Below, piece after piece: positions 1-8,700 of a stretch of 37,099 nucleotides of DNA. Location of the stretch: assembly GCA_021772955.1 (NCBI GenBank), contig JAJFKZ010000087.1:1-37099 (forward strand), given 5' to 3'. Made by a program: the position numbers and the translations under genes. The stretch is from Gammaproteobacteria bacterium (GTDB taxonomy: Bacteria > Pseudomonadota > Gammaproteobacteria > Xanthomonadales > Wenzhouxiangellaceae). Numbering within the stretch: position 1 is the stretch's first letter; each line of letters starts with the position of its first letter. The notes under the pieces were generated by a model that did not search any database, had not been told where the DNA came from, and worked only from the letters and a program-made list of their open reading frames with translations.

Positions 1-1715
1 GTGTGGTCGGTGTTCATATCAATACCAAAGCGCATGCGCAGCACTTTGGATTCGCGGGGAGTGAGGCTGGCCAGCACGTCGGCGACGGTGCCGGTCAAGC
101 CGGATACTGTGGCCGATTCGACCGGCGAGTCGATGTTCAGATCTTCGATGAAATCGCCCAGGTGGGAATCTTCATCATCGCCAATCGGCGTTTCCATGGA
201 GATCGGTTCCTTGGCGATTTTCAGCACCTTGCGCACCTTGTCCTCAGGCATTTCCAGCGCTACGGCCAACTCGTCCGGTGTCGGTTCACGGCCCATCTCT
301 TGCAGCATCATGCGCGAAATACGGTTCAGCTTGTTGATGGTTTCGATCATGTGCACGGGAATGCGAATGGTGCGTGCCTGGTCGGCAATCGAGCGGGTAA
401 TGGCCTGGCGAATCCACCAGGTCGCATAGGTCGAGAATTTATAACCGCGCCGGTATTCAAACTTGTCCACCGCCTTCATCAAGCCGATGTTGCCTTCCTG
501 GATCAGATCCAGGAACTGCAGCCCACGGTTGGTGTATTTTTTGGCGATGGAAATCACCAGGCGCAGATTGGCTTCACACATTTCCTTTTTCGCGCGCCGG
601 GCCTTGGCCTCGCCCAGCGAAATGGTGCGATGCAGATCCTTGATGTCGGCAATGCAAAGCCTGGACTGGGCTTCAATGTCTCGCAGTTCCTGCTGCAGCA
701 TGCGAATCTTGTCGGCACACTCTTTCAGCGGGCTGCTGAACTTCTGCTTGCGCTTGATCTGGGTTTCCAGCCATTGATCATCGGTCTCATTGCTGAGAAA
801 GGTTTGCAAAAAGGTTTTCTTCGGCATGCCAGCCTGTTCCACGCACATGCGCATGATCTGGCGCTCGATGTCGCGGATGCGGGCAACCCGGAAACGCATG
901 CGACCGATCAGTGTGTCGACCATGATGGTCGGCAACTTCATGCGCAGATACAGTATCGACAGTTGCTCGCGCAGCTCGATGACTCGCTTGCTGTCGCCAT
1001 AGCGATCGAACTTGGCCAGAAACTGCTCGTAAACATCGGCCAATTCCTTGAAGTGCCGGGCCACCTGCTCCGGGTCTGCGCCCATGGTCTTGACTTCTTC
1101 CTCGTCGTCACCCAGGGCCTCCGCAGCCGCGTCTTCGGCAAGCTGATCCTGCACCGCAATTTCCGGCGGCTCCAGGCCTTGTTCTTCCATGACTTCCGGG
1201 TGGATGAAGCCGGCGATGATTTCATTCAGGCGTCGGTTGCCATCCAGATGCGAGGCATAGTCTTCCAACAGTCCACCGACCGTTTCGGTGTAATGCGACA
1301 GCGCCAGGTTGACTTCATTGAGGCCTTCTTCGATGCGCTTGGCAATGGCGATCTCGCCTTCTCTGGTGAGCAGCTCAACCGCGCCCATTTCCCGCATGTA
1401 CATGCGCACCGGATCAGTGGTGCGGCCGATGTCGGCATCCACCGCTGCCAATGCAGCGGCGGCTTCTTCATTGACGGTTTCATCATCATCGGTGGTGCTG
1501 GCATCGTCATTGAGAATCAGCGAATCCGGATCCGGTGCCTCTTCGTGCACCTGAATGCCCATGTTTTCGAACATGCCGATAATGTCTTCAATCTGGTCTG
1601 CCTCGACAATGTCTTCAGGCAGATGGTCATTGACCTGCGCGAAGGTAAGCCAGTTACCTTGCTCACGACCGATGCCAATCAGCAGTTTCAATAATGATTC
1701 GCTTTTTTGTTCCAT
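1..1715 (-). CDS. rpoD: RNA polymerase primary sigma factor RpoD (sigma70), 3' end outside window
   Basis: This is the housekeeping sigma factor, which directs RNA polymerase core to -10/-35 promoters. The ATG is at 1713-1715 and the protein begins [16 protein letters not shown]. About 571 codons are present. Region 1.1 is followed by an acidic stretch, then region 1.2 ([11 protein letters not shown]), the non-conserved region typical of the proteobacterial long type, region 2 ([20 protein letters not shown], the -10 binding helices), region 3 ([14 protein letters not shown]) and the start of region 4 ([20 protein letters not shown]). The window ends before the region 4.2 helix-turn-helix that reads the -35 box, so roughly 40 residues are missing given the usual length of about 613. 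It lies 36 bp downstream of dnaG in the same direction, as in the classic rpsU-dnaG-rpoD operon. The identification is certain. A long open frame on the opposite strand is only a codon-bias shadow. Confidence 0.98.
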   Translation of the reverse strand, partial: MEQKSESLLKLLIGIGREQGNWLTFAQVNDHLPEDIVEADQIEDIIGMFENMGIQVHEEAPDPDSLILNDDASTTDDDETVNEEAAAALAAVDADIGRTTDPVRMYMREMGAVELLTREGEIAIAKRIEEGLNEVNLALSHYTETVGGLLEDYASHLDGNRRLNEIIAGFIHPEVMEEQGLEPPEIAVQDQLAEDAAAEALGDDEEEVKTMGADPEQVARHFKELADVYEQFLAKFDRYGDSKRVIELREQLSILYLRMKLPTIMVDTLIGRMRFRVARIRDIERQIMRMCVEQAGMPKKTFLQTFLSNETDDQWLETQIKRKQKFSSPLKECADKIRMLQQELRDIEAQSRLCIADIKDLHRTISLGEAKARRAKKEMCEANLRLVISIAKKYTNRGLQFLDLIQEGNIGLMKAVDKFEYRRGYKFSTYATWWIRQAITRSIADQARTIRIPVHMIETINKLNRISRMMLQEMGREPTPDELAVALEMPEDKVRKVLKIAKEPISMETPIGDDEDSHLGDFIEDLNIDSPVESATVSGLTGTVADVLASLTPRESKVLRMRFGIDMNTDH

Positions 1716-1751
1716 GACGTTCTCTGGTTGTATAGGGCAATCGGCAGCGGT

Positions 1752-3560
1752 TCAGTGTTGCTCGCTGCGCTGTTGCGATTGCAGTTGCTGTTTATCCATC
1801 AATAATCGTCGCAACTCCTGTTTCTGATGTGCACTGAGCACACCTTGCTGCTGGGCCGTGGTCAGCATGCGTATGCGCGCACTGAGCTGATCTGACTGCA
1901 TGCGCATAAGCAGATCAGCGACCGTGGTGCGCAGTTTCTGCTCGTATTCATGGCGGTGATTTTCATCCCGCTGCCGGTCATCCGTTGGTGCTGTATCTGC
2001 CAGCACCTGCCAACCCGCAAGTTCATGCAGAAAGGCTTCGGCAGCATGACCACGCCAGTGCTCCATCAGCTTAACCATGCTAATTTGCGGCCGATGGGCA
2101 CAGAAGTCAATCAGCTGCATGACTATATCGGCATTTTTCTGCGCCGCGACAATCTGCTGATCTGTCTCTGACAGCCCGGCAGCCAGCCACGGTTGCTGCA
2201 CCAGCATCGCCGCCAGATGCCGCAGCGGAGTTCTAACCACAGCCGCAGCAGCTGGTTCGCCGGCTCTGCGCGACGCAGCTTGTGTTCGATTGGCCGGGCT
2301 GCTGCCAAGCTTGATTCGATGACTGGTTTTGTCATCCAGCTGCTGGCTGAGCATCTCCCGATACACACCTTCAGGCAATTGTTGCAGCAGCGGACGAGCT
2401 TTTTTTGCCAGTGCTGCGCGGCTTTCTGCACTGTCCAGCTGCAAGTCTTTTTCCAATTCACGAAACAACAGTTCCGACAACGGCACGGCAGCTTGCAACA
2501 AATCCTTGAACTGCTGCGCCGATTTACGCACCATGCTGTCGGGATCTTCCCCTTCAGGCAGAAACAAAAAACTGACCTGGCGACCATCTTGCATGTGCGG
2601 CAGCATGTGTTGCAGGGCTTTCCAGGCCGCATCGCGACCAGCCCGGTCGCCGTCGAAACAGCACACTACCTGATCGCTGGTCTGAAACAGCGAGCGCACC
2701 TGCGCATCGGTGGTGGCGGTACCCGAGGTGGCCACCGGTGCTTGCAGACCATGTTGATCCAGCATGATCACATCCAGGTAACCTTCCACCAGCAACAAGC
2801 GCTCTGGTCGTTGGCGCTGCCGTGCCTGATACAGCCCGAACAACTCGCGGCCCTTGTGATAGACCGCGGTTTCCGGCGAGTTCATGTATTTCGGGCCCTT
2901 GTCGTCCAGCGCGCGGCCACCAAAGGCGATGATACGTCCGCGCCGGTCATGTATTGGAAACATGATGCGGTGGCGAAACTTGTCATACAGCTTGTCACCC
3001 TTGCTGACCAACAGGCCGGCGTCCACCAGCACCGCATCAGCAAATCCGCGCTGCGACAAATGCTCATGCAGCGAGCGCCATTGATCCGGCGCGTAACCAA
3101 TCTGAAAGCGCTTGATGCTGTCCTCACTGAGACCGCGCTGTTGCAGGTAATCAGTGGCCGGGCGGTGACCGGACAATTGTCCGGCATAAAACTCAGCGGC
3201 CTGCTGCAGCGCCGCCAATAATGGCTTGCTGCGGTCGGCCTGAGCGTGCTCGGCCGCCACGCCTTGTGGCAATTCCAGGCCTGCCGTTCGGGCCAGATCA
3301 GTCACCGCGTCGATAAACTCCAGGCCGTCAAAATCCATGACAAAGCCAATGGCACTGCCATGTTTGCCACAGCCGAAGCAATGATAAAACTGCTTTTGCG
3401 GGCTGACCGTGAAGGATGGTGTCTTTTCGTCGTGAAATGGGCAACAGGCTCGGTATTCATGACCGGCACGCTGCAGCGGCAAGCGAGCCGAAACGACGTC
3501 GACAATGTCCAGCCGGTCGATCAGCTCGTCAATAAAATTTTCGGGGATATGCTGACCCAT
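1752..3560 (-). CDS. dnaG: DNA primase DnaG
   Basis: DnaG synthesises RNA primers at the replication fork and is recruited by the DnaB helicase. The 602-residue protein shows all expected parts. The N-terminal CHC2 zinc ribbon has C40, H43, C61 and C64 in CPFHDEKTPSF and CFGCGKHG. The central RNA-polymerase domain includes the TOPRIM core, with the catalytic glutamate in VEGYLDV at 258-264 and the metal-binding DGD at 303-305. A less conserved C-terminal region is expected to bind the helicase. Length is close to the E. coli enzyme (581). The ATG at 3558-3560 gives MGQHIPENFIDELI, which aligns with the usual start. It sits between yqeY (47 bp upstream) and rpoD (36 bp downstream) and no clear terminator lies between them, so initiation of translation, replication and transcription are co-transcribed. 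Confidence 0.98.
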   Translation of the reverse strand: MGQHIPENFIDELIDRLDIVDVVSARLPLQRAGHEYRACCPFHDEKTPSFTVSPQKQFYHCFGCGKHGSAIGFVMDFDGLEFIDAVTDLARTAGLELPQGVAAEHAQADRSKPLLAALQQAAEFYAGQLSGHRPATDYLQQRGLSEDSIKRFQIGYAPDQWRSLHEHLSQRGFADAVLVDAGLLVSKGDKLYDKFRHRIMFPIHDRRGRIIAFGGRALDDKGPKYMNSPETAVYHKGRELFGLYQARQRQRPERLLLVEGYLDVIMLDQHGLQAPVATSGTATTDAQVRSLFQTSDQVVCCFDGDRAGRDAAWKALQHMLPHMQDGRQVSFLFLPEGEDPDSMVRKSAQQFKDLLQAAVPLSELLFRELEKDLQLDSAESRAALAKKARPLLQQLPEGVYREMLSQQLDDKTSHRIKLGSSPANRTQAASRRAGEPAAAAVVRTPLRHLAAMLVQQPWLAAGLSETDQQIVAAQKNADIVMQLIDFCAHRPQISMVKLMEHWRGHAAEAFLHELAGWQVLADTAPTDDRQRDENHRHEYEQKLRTTVADLLMRMQSDQLSARIRMLTTAQQQGVLSAHQKQELRRLLMDKQQLQSQQRSEQH

Positions 3561-3608
3561 GATGTCAGCCCAGTGTGCCGATGTTGGTCGGTCGGTGCAA
3601 GCGCCGTG

Positions 3609-4052
3609 CTATTGCAGCTGCTCGCGCAGCAAGGCACTGACTTTGGCCATGTCGGCCTGGCCCTGCAGCTTCTGTTTGAGCACAGCCATGGCCTTGCCCA
3701 TGTCCTGCATGCTGCTGATCTGCTGTTCTCGCAACACTGCGCTGATGATCTCAGCGATGACCCCGGAATCCAGTTGTTCCGGCAGGTAGTGCTGCAAAAT
3801 CACGATCTCGCGAGCCTCCTGATCAGCCAGTTCGGCACGCTCGGCTGCGCGGTACTGCTGCTCGGCATCACGGCGTTGTTTGATCATTTTTTCAATAATG
3901 GCCACTACCGCAGCATCGTCCAGCTCGATACGTTCGTCCACTTCACGCTGCTTGATCGCAGCAGTGGTCATGCGCAAGGTTTGCAGGCGTTCCTTGTCGC
4001 CGGCCCGCATGGCGTGCTTGACGTCTTCCAGAAGTTGCTGTTTCAGACTCAT
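3609..4052 (-). CDS. yqeY: GatB/YqeY domain protein
   Basis: This is a 147-residue stand-alone YqeY protein. The domain is related to the tail of GatB of the tRNA amidotransferase, where it contacts tRNA; the role of the free form is not established. The start chosen is the ATG at 4050-4052 (MSLKQQLLEDVKHAMRAGDK), which matches family N-termini; an open frame runs 12 codons further upstream but lacks family similarity. The family motif LRMTTAAIKQREVDER and the central REIVILQHYLPEQLD are present, followed by the C-terminal helical region (DMGKAMAVLKQKLQGQADMAKV). It lies between rpsU and dnaG in the macromolecular-synthesis operon, an arrangement common in gammaproteobacteria outside the enterics. 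Confidence in the family is high; the biochemical role is unknown. Confidence 0.93.
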   Translation of the reverse strand: MSLKQQLLEDVKHAMRAGDKERLQTLRMTTAAIKQREVDERIELDDAAVVAIIEKMIKQRRDAEQQYRAAERAELADQEAREIVILQHYLPEQLDSGVIAEIISAVLREQQISSMQDMGKAMAVLKQKLQGQADMAKVSALLREQLQ

Positions 4053-4110
4053 GTTCAATAGCTTGCCAACTGCACTTGTGCAACGCAACCAGCGCTGACG
4101 TTGTCTACTT

Positions 4111-4132
4111 GCGCTGCAGCGATCAGCAGCGC
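4111..4132 (-). terminator. Hairpin after rpsU, possible attenuator
   Basis: A perfect 7-bp stem, GCGCTGC with GCAGCGC, and an 8-nt loop lies 11 bp past the rpsU stop on the minus strand. No T-tract follows, so full intrinsic termination is unlikely. In E. coli the rpsU-dnaG junction holds a partial terminator that makes S21 more abundant than primase, and this hairpin is at the equivalent place. That role here is inference. Confidence 0.35.
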
Positions 4133-4142
4133 AGGGCTGATC

Positions 4143-4355
4143 TTAATAGGCGCGTTTGGTGACGGCGTCACGCGCTACCCGGCGCAGATTACGCTTGACT
4201 GCAGCAGCAGCCTTGCGCTTGCGTTCCTGGGTGGGCTTTTCGTAGAATTCGCGGCGACGACTTTCGGCAATCACACCGGCTTTTTCGCATGAGCGTTTGA
4301 AGCGGCGCAACGCGTATTCGAATGGTTCGTTCTCACGTACTTTTACACTGGGCAT
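4143..4355 (-). CDS. rpsU: 30S ribosomal protein bS21
   Basis: This small basic protein of the 30S subunit acts near the anti-Shine-Dalgarno region during initiation. The 70 residues are a full-length match to the family: [20 protein letters not shown] at the N-terminus, the [20 protein letters not shown] core, and an arginine/lysine-rich C-terminal helix ending RDAVTKRAY. It is the first gene of the rpsU-yqeY-dnaG-rpoD operon and is divergent from tsaD, with 156 bp between the two starts. A promoter with a consensus -10 lies about 90 bp upstream. The identification is certain. Confidence 0.98.
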   Translation of the reverse strand: MPSVKVRENEPFEYALRRFKRSCEKAGVIAESRRREFYEKPTQERKRKAAAAVKRNLRRVARDAVTKRAY

Positions 4356-4446
4356 ATACTATCCTGAGCAAATGAATGATAATTATGGTATTCCCGGCAA
4401 CAAGCGGTTATGAGGCCAATAGCGCCTTACACCGGAAAAGCCGTCC

Positions 4447-4476
4447 ATTATAACCGGTTATAGCCGCTATCGGCAA
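4447..4476 (-). promoter_or_regulatory. Probable sigma70 promoter of the rpsU-dnaG-rpoD operon
   Basis: On the minus strand TTGCCG (4471-4476) is followed after 18 bp by a consensus TATAAT (4447-4452). The -10 is perfect and the -35 matches TTGACA at four of six positions. The predicted transcript would start roughly 85 bp upstream of rpsU. This is the only promoter-like pair I see in the divergent rpsU/tsaD gap on this strand. Confidence 0.6.
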
Positions 4477-4511
4477 ATAATCTTGAAGCAGATCCGAAGG
4501 AACCAACTGGC

Positions 4512-5558
4512 GTGCTTGTTTTAGGCATTGAAACCTCCTGTGATGAAACCGGGCTCGCTTTGTACGACAGCGAGCAAGGCTTGTTGGGCGAAGCGCTTTA
4601 CAGCCAGATTGAGCTGCATGCCGAATACGGTGGTGTGGTGCCGGAGCTGGCCTCGCGCGACCACGTCCGCAAGTTGCTGCCATTGCTGCAACAGTTGTTG
4701 ACAGACAGCAAGGTCAAGCTGTCCGCTGTGGATGCCATCGCCTATACCCGCGGGCCGGGACTGGTCGGTGCGCTGCTGGTCGGTAGTGCCACGGCACAGG
4801 CGCTGGCGCTGGCATTGCAGCGGCCCAGCATCGGCATTCACCACATGGAAGGTCATCTGCTGGCACCGCTGCTGGAGGATCCGGCGCCGCAAATGCCGTT
4901 TGTGGCGTTACTGGTATCCGGCGGTCATACCATGCTGGTACAGGTGCAGGGCTTGGGCCACTACCAACTGCTTGGTGAAACCCAGGATGATGCGGCCGGT
5001 GAAGCCTTCGACAAAACCGCCAAACTTTTGGGACTGAACTATCCGGGCGGCCCTGAGCTGGCCAGGCTGGCAAGCTCTGGCGTGGCTGGCCGGTTCAGCT
5101 TTCCGCGCCCGATGACCAACCGGCCGGGTCTGGATTTCAGTTTCAGTGGCCTCAAAACACACACTCGATTGCTGTGGCAGCGGCATCAGGACGCAACCAT
5201 GGATGCGGCTGCGAAACTACAGCTGCAGGCTGATATCGCCGCCGGTTTTCAGCTGGCGGTGGTCGACACACTGACCATCAAATGCCGACGTGCCATGCAG
5301 CAAACGCAATTGCAACAGCTGGTCGTTTCCGGTGGTGTGGCAGCCAACCAGGCGCTGCGCAGCAAACTGCAACAGGTCGGCAGCAAGCATGGCTTCAAGG
5401 TCAGCTTCCCGCGCCTGGCATACTGTACGGACAACGGCGCCATGATCGCCTATGCCGGCTGCTTGCGGTTGACGCAATCACACCTGCAAGCTGCAGCGCC
5501 CGCAATGCGAACCATCGATGCCAGGCCACGCTGGCCGCTGCAGGAGCTGGAACCGTAG
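4512..5558 (+). CDS. tsaD: tRNA threonylcarbamoyladenosine transferase TsaD
   Basis: TsaD transfers the threonylcarbamoyl group from TC-AMP to A37 of tRNAs that read ANN codons, working with TsaB and TsaE. The 348-residue protein has the ASKHA-fold start [11 protein letters not shown], the metal-binding pair H111 and H115 in HHMEGH, the substrate-loop motif VSGGHTML, and the C-terminal [12 protein letters not shown] and [10 protein letters not shown] motifs. The start is a GTG at 4512 preceded by AAGGA at 4497-4501 with suitable spacing; translation from here gives [12 protein letters not shown], the normal family N-terminus. It is divergent from rpsU, a synteny conserved across gammaproteobacteria, and is followed after 35 bp by folB, probably in one transcript. 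Confidence 0.97.
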   Translation: MLVLGIETSCDETGLALYDSEQGLLGEALYSQIELHAEYGGVVPELASRDHVRKLLPLLQQLLTDSKVKLSAVDAIAYTRGPGLVGALLVGSATAQALALALQRPSIGIHHMEGHLLAPLLEDPAPQMPFVALLVSGGHTMLVQVQGLGHYQLLGETQDDAAGEAFDKTAKLLGLNYPGGPELARLASSGVAGRFSFPRPMTNRPGLDFSFSGLKTHTRLLWQRHQDATMDAAAKLQLQADIAAGFQLAVVDTLTIKCRRAMQQTQLQQLVVSGGVAANQALRSKLQQVGSKHGFKVSFPRLAYCTDNGAMIAYAGCLRLTQSHLQAAAPAMRTIDARPRWPLQELEP

Positions 5559-5593
5559 CAAGTTCCTGAACCACACCGGATTCGGATACCATA

Positions 5594-5992
5594 ATGAGCA
5601 TGCAAGTATTGAGCAAATCCGCAACCGGCCACGCCCCGGTTGCAGACATCATCTTTATCGAAGACCTGCGCATCGATACCATCATTGGTATCTACGACTG
5701 GGAGCGCAAACAAAAGCAGACCATCAGCCTGGATTTGCAGATGCGTGGCGATATCGCTGCCGCAGCACTTACCGACAGCATCGAAAACACCCTGAACTAC
5801 AAGGCCGTGGCCAAGCGCCTGATCGGCTTCATCGAACAAAGCGACTTCCAACTGGTGGAAACCATGGCCGAGCGCTGCGCCGAGATCGTACTCGGTGAAT
5901 TCGATGTCAGTTGGTTGCGGCTGAAAATCCAGAAGCCAGGCGCCGTGCGTGGATCTCGCAGTGTCGGCGTCATCATCGAACGACAATCCTGA
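5594..5992 (+). CDS. folB: Dihydroneopterin aldolase FolB
   Basis: FolB converts 7,8-dihydroneopterin to 6-hydroxymethyl-dihydropterin plus glycolaldehyde in folate synthesis. The family begins at about residue 18 with IIFIEDLRIDTIIGIYDWER; the NTLNYKAVA segment and the LRLKIQKPGAVRGS segment carrying the conserved lysine (K114) follow. At 132 residues it has about 16 extra N-terminal residues compared with E. coli (122). No later ATG gives a family-like start; the second ATG at 5600 is only two codons in. The next gene folK starts 9 bp after the stop, and its product uses the FolB product directly, so the two form a pathway pair behind tsaD. Confidence 0.95.
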   Translation: MSMQVLSKSATGHAPVADIIFIEDLRIDTIIGIYDWERKQKQTISLDLQMRGDIAAAALTDSIENTLNYKAVAKRLIGFIEQSDFQLVETMAERCAEIVLGEFDVSWLRLKIQKPGAVRGSRSVGVIIERQS

Positions 5993-6001
5993 GGAACGGC
6001 A

Positions 6002-6484
6002 ATGATCGACGTTTATCTTGGCCTGGGCAGTAACCAGCAGGCTCGTTTCAATCTGCGCAGCTGTCTGCGCCAGCTGGAGAGCAAGTTCGGTCAGATTGAG
6101 TGGTCACCGCTGTATGTGAGCGCGGCGGTGGGCTTTGATGGTGATGATTTCCTCAACATGGTGGTCAAAGTTCGCAGCAACCTGACCGTCGATAGCCTGC
6201 ATCACTGGCTGCATGAGTTGGAAGACCGGCATCAGCGTGATCGACAGCAACCACGCTTTTCGGATCGTACCCTGGATGTGGACATACTGCTATACGGTGA
6301 GCTGGTGCAAGCAGGTGATGTGATTTTGCCGCGTCCGGAGATCACCAAGTACGCGCATGTGCTAAAGCCATTGGCGGATCTGGCGCCGCAATTGCTGCAC
6401 CCGACCGAGCTGAAGACAATGTGGTCATTGTGGGAAGCGTTTGCCGCCAGCCAGGCAGTGCAACTGCAGCCAACCACCTTGTAA
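6002..6484 (+). CDS. folK: 6-hydroxymethyl-7,8-dihydropterin pyrophosphokinase FolK
   Basis: HPPK transfers pyrophosphate from ATP to hydroxymethyl-dihydropterin, the step after FolB. The 160-residue length equals the family norm. The N-terminus VYLGLGSNQQAR is the usual start, and the family signature appears as SDRTLDVDILLYG, with the two aspartates that bind magnesium, followed by LPRPEITKYAHVLKPLADLAP. It lies 9 bp after folB. It is convergent with the pteridine reductase gene, whose stop is 44 bp away. I see no clear intrinsic terminator in the gap. Confidence 0.96.
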   Translation: MIDVYLGLGSNQQARFNLRSCLRQLESKFGQIEWSPLYVSAAVGFDGDDFLNMVVKVRSNLTVDSLHHWLHELEDRHQRDRQQPRFSDRTLDVDILLYGELVQAGDVILPRPEITKYAHVLKPLADLAPQLLHPTELKTMWSLWEAFAASQAVQLQPTTL

Positions 6485-6528
6485 CAGCCGCGGAAACTGC
6501 CCGGAATCGGCTCGTTCGCCCAATCGGG

Positions 6529-7293
6529 CTAGCTATACAGGCTGCGGCCACCATCAACGGCCAGAATCTGGCCAGTGACATAGCTGGCATCCAGGGCCAG
6601 ATAACATACCGCGGAGGCGATATCGGTTGCACTGCCGCTGCGTTGCAGCGCCACGCGCTCGAGGATCGACTGCTTTTGTGTTGCTGACAAGCCCTGCTCC
6701 GGCCACATAATGGCCCCTGGCGCAACCCCGTTGACCCGAACTTCTGGCGCCAGATCCCTGGCCAGCGATAAGGTCATCATCTGCAGTGCCGCCTTGGCCA
6801 TGCAGTAAATGGGATGTTCCGGCAGAGGCCGTTGTGCATGAATATCAATCAGGTTGATGATGCTACCGTGCGTTTCGGCCAGCAGCGGAGCCAGCTGCTG
6901 CGACAGAAAGAATGCAGCGCGAACATTGCTGTTGAAAAGTATGTCCCAGTCCTGCTGGCTGGCCCCGGCCACCGGCGTGGGATAAAAGCGTGAGGCATTG
7001 TTGACCAGCACGCGCAGTTCGCGGCCCGGTAACAGTTGCGTGATAGCTTGCACCAGCATCGGCAGCGCCTGCATATCGTTCAGATCAGCACTGACCATTG
7101 CGGCGGAGTCTGCCCGTACTGCATTCAGTTCATTGACCAGCGCAGCTGCTGCATCCTGCGAGCGATGACAGTGAATGATGACATCCACGCCACGTCCATG
7201 CAGCATGCGTGTGGTGGCCGCGCCGATGCGCCGGGCCGCACCCGTCACTAGCGCCAGCGGTTTGATAGCCGGTTCCTTCTGACTCTGATTCAT
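6529..7293 (-). CDS. folM: PTR1/FolM-like pteridine reductase (SDR)
   Basis: This is a 254-residue short-chain dehydrogenase/reductase. The Rossmann turn is TGAARRIG (17-24), with the arginine seen in NADPH-dependent pteridine reductases, followed by NNAS at 99-102. The catalytic region is distinctive: the usual SDR serine is replaced by D150 in NLIDIHAQRPLPEHPIYCMAKA, with Y163 and K167. That D-Tyr-Lys set is the hallmark of trypanosomatid PTR1 and bacterial FolM, which reduce dihydrobiopterin or dihydromonapterin and dihydrofolate. The gene lies beside folB-folK, which supports a pterin role. It reads opposite to its neighbours: convergent with folK, and its ATG is only 14 bp from the divergent ATG of the next gene. 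The exact substrate is inferred. Confidence 0.85.
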   Translation of the reverse strand: MNQSQKEPAIKPLALVTGAARRIGAATTRMLHGRGVDVIIHCHRSQDAAAALVNELNAVRADSAAMVSADLNDMQALPMLVQAITQLLPGRELRVLVNNASRFYPTPVAGASQQDWDILFNSNVRAAFFLSQQLAPLLAETHGSIINLIDIHAQRPLPEHPIYCMAKAALQMMTLSLARDLAPEVRVNGVAPGAIMWPEQGLSATQKQSILERVALQRSGSATDIASAVCYLALDASYVTGQILAVDGGRSLYS

Positions 7294-7307
7294 GCCAACA
7301 TTGTCGC

Positions 7308-8441
7308 ATGAACACCTTGCAAAAGCAGATCATCAGCGACATCCGCAAACACGGCCCACTGCCGTTTATTGATTTCATGGAAACGGTGCTTTATGCCGAC
7401 GATCATGGCTATTACACCTCGGAATGCGCTGTTTTCGGCGCTGATGGCGACTTTATTACCGCGCCGGAATTGGCCCCACCAGGCCAGATCAGTCTGTTCG
7501 CCGGCAGCATCGCCCGCTACCTGGCACAACACCATGCAGCGCTGTGCCGGCAAACACTGATCGAAGTGGGAGCCGGTAGCGGCCGATTGGCGGTGGATCT
7601 GCTGCTGTCCCTGCAACAACTGGACTGCCTGCCGGCAGAATACATACTGATCGAGCGCAGTCGAGTCATGCAGCAACGCCAGCAGGCGCTGCTGGCTGAG
7701 GCTGGTTTACTGGATCGGGTCAGTTGGCAGAGCCTGCCACCGCAACAGGCCTGGAATGGCATCCTCATTGCCAACGAACTGCTGGATGCGCTGCCGGTGG
7801 AGCGCTTTCGGCGCTATCAGAACCATTCTGCACGCCTGGCTGTGGATGTCGATGACAACGATCAGCTGGTCTGGACCGAACTGCCCGCGCCTGCGCAGTT
7901 GGACGCACAGATCAAGACCATCCGCAAGCGACTGGACGATGCGCAGGTGGATGCCTGGCCGTTACCGTATACCTCGGAAATCTGCCCGGACCTGGTCGAT
8001 CTGCTGGCAGCGCTGAGCGGTAATCTGCACGAGGGCATGTTGCTGCTGATCGACTACGGCTACCTGCGGCATGAGTATTACCATCCGCAGCGGCATATGG
8101 GCACGCTGGTCAGTCACCTCGGACACCGGGGACACTTTGATCTGCTCGCCCGACCGGGTGAGCAGGATTTGTCTGCGTTTGTTGATTTCAGTGCCGTACT
8201 CGAGGCCGCGGCAAGCTGCGGCTTGCAACCAGTGTCGCTGCAGACCCAGGCCGAGTTTCTGCTGCAGGCAGGCATAGACCAGCTGGTAACGCCTTACCTT
8301 GAAACCGATGACAGCAAAGCCATGCTGCAGCGCACCGCTGAATTCAAGCAGCTTATGCTGCCCGGAGAAATGGGTGAAAAATTCAAAGTGCTTAACTTGA
8401 TCAAGTCTGCTCAGCACGCACCATCGGGTGATAGTCTTTGA
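7308..8441 (+). CDS. MidA/NDUFAF7-type SAM-dependent methyltransferase
   Basis: This 377-residue member of the COG1565 family shows the family's N-terminal blocks PLPFIDFMETVLY, GYY (34-36) and GDFITAPE, then the SAM-binding glycine loop EVGAGSGRL (86-94) and the ILIANELLDALPVERF block. Mitochondrial NDUFAF7 dimethylates an arginine of the complex I subunit NDUFS2 during assembly; the substrate of bacterial homologues is not established. The gene starts 14 bp from the divergent pteridine reductase start, so both promoters must extend into the neighbour's coding sequence. Its stop is only 15 bp before the 4-bp flank of a MITE-like repeat that fills the convergent gap to cca. The family call is firm. 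Confidence 0.88.
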   Translation: MNTLQKQIISDIRKHGPLPFIDFMETVLYADDHGYYTSECAVFGADGDFITAPELAPPGQISLFAGSIARYLAQHHAALCRQTLIEVGAGSGRLAVDLLLSLQQLDCLPAEYILIERSRVMQQRQQALLAEAGLLDRVSWQSLPPQQAWNGILIANELLDALPVERFRRYQNHSARLAVDVDDNDQLVWTELPAPAQLDAQIKTIRKRLDDAQVDAWPLPYTSEICPDLVDLLAALSGNLHEGMLLLIDYGYLRHEYYHPQRHMGTLVSHLGHRGHFDLLARPGEQDLSAFVDFSAVLEAAASCGLQPVSLQTQAEFLLQAGIDQLVTPYLETDDSKAMLQRTAEFKQLMLPGEMGEKFKVLNLIKSAQHAPSGDSL

Positions 8442-8460
8442 ACTGCTCATCTCCGGTTAG

Positions 8461-8700
8461 CCCGCATATTGCATGAGGGATTCGGATTTTAGGGGAAAAC
8501 TGCCAAAGTAGTTTGGTGCATCGTCCGCAGAGCCATAGCTGGCTATGGTTCAAGGAGAATGTGCCAAACTACGACGGCAGATTTTTACTAAAACCGAATA
8601 GGACAAACTGTACTTTTGCAATTTCGATCAATTTCGTTATAACTTGTTGGTGTGCATACGCTTTTCTTACCTGAACGTCCGTCCTCATGCAATATGCGGG
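8461..8700 (+). repeat. MITE-like element, copy 1 (subfamily I)
   Basis: This is a 240-bp non-coding element with terminal inverted repeats CCCGCATATTGCATGAGG at the left and its exact complement ending ATATGCGGG at the right, flanked on both sides by TTAG (8457-8460 and 8701-8704). Inside is a long hairpin at 8500-8580: outer arms CTGCC/GGCAG, then GTAGTTTGG/CCAAACTAC, capped by CCATAGC-TG-GCTATGG. An AT-rich half follows. The whole element recurs inverted at 19085-19325, about 95 percent identical by eye. It lies in the convergent gap between the methyltransferase gene and cca, and its right end forms the last four codons and stop of cca. It has no open frame of its own worth calling. The mobilising enzyme is not in the window. 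Confidence 0.88.

Noticed and set aside
3-1694. 563-codon open frame on the plus strand opposite rpoD
   Set aside because: It is exactly antisense to a certain rpoD gene, has no recognisable domain and is explained by codon bias.
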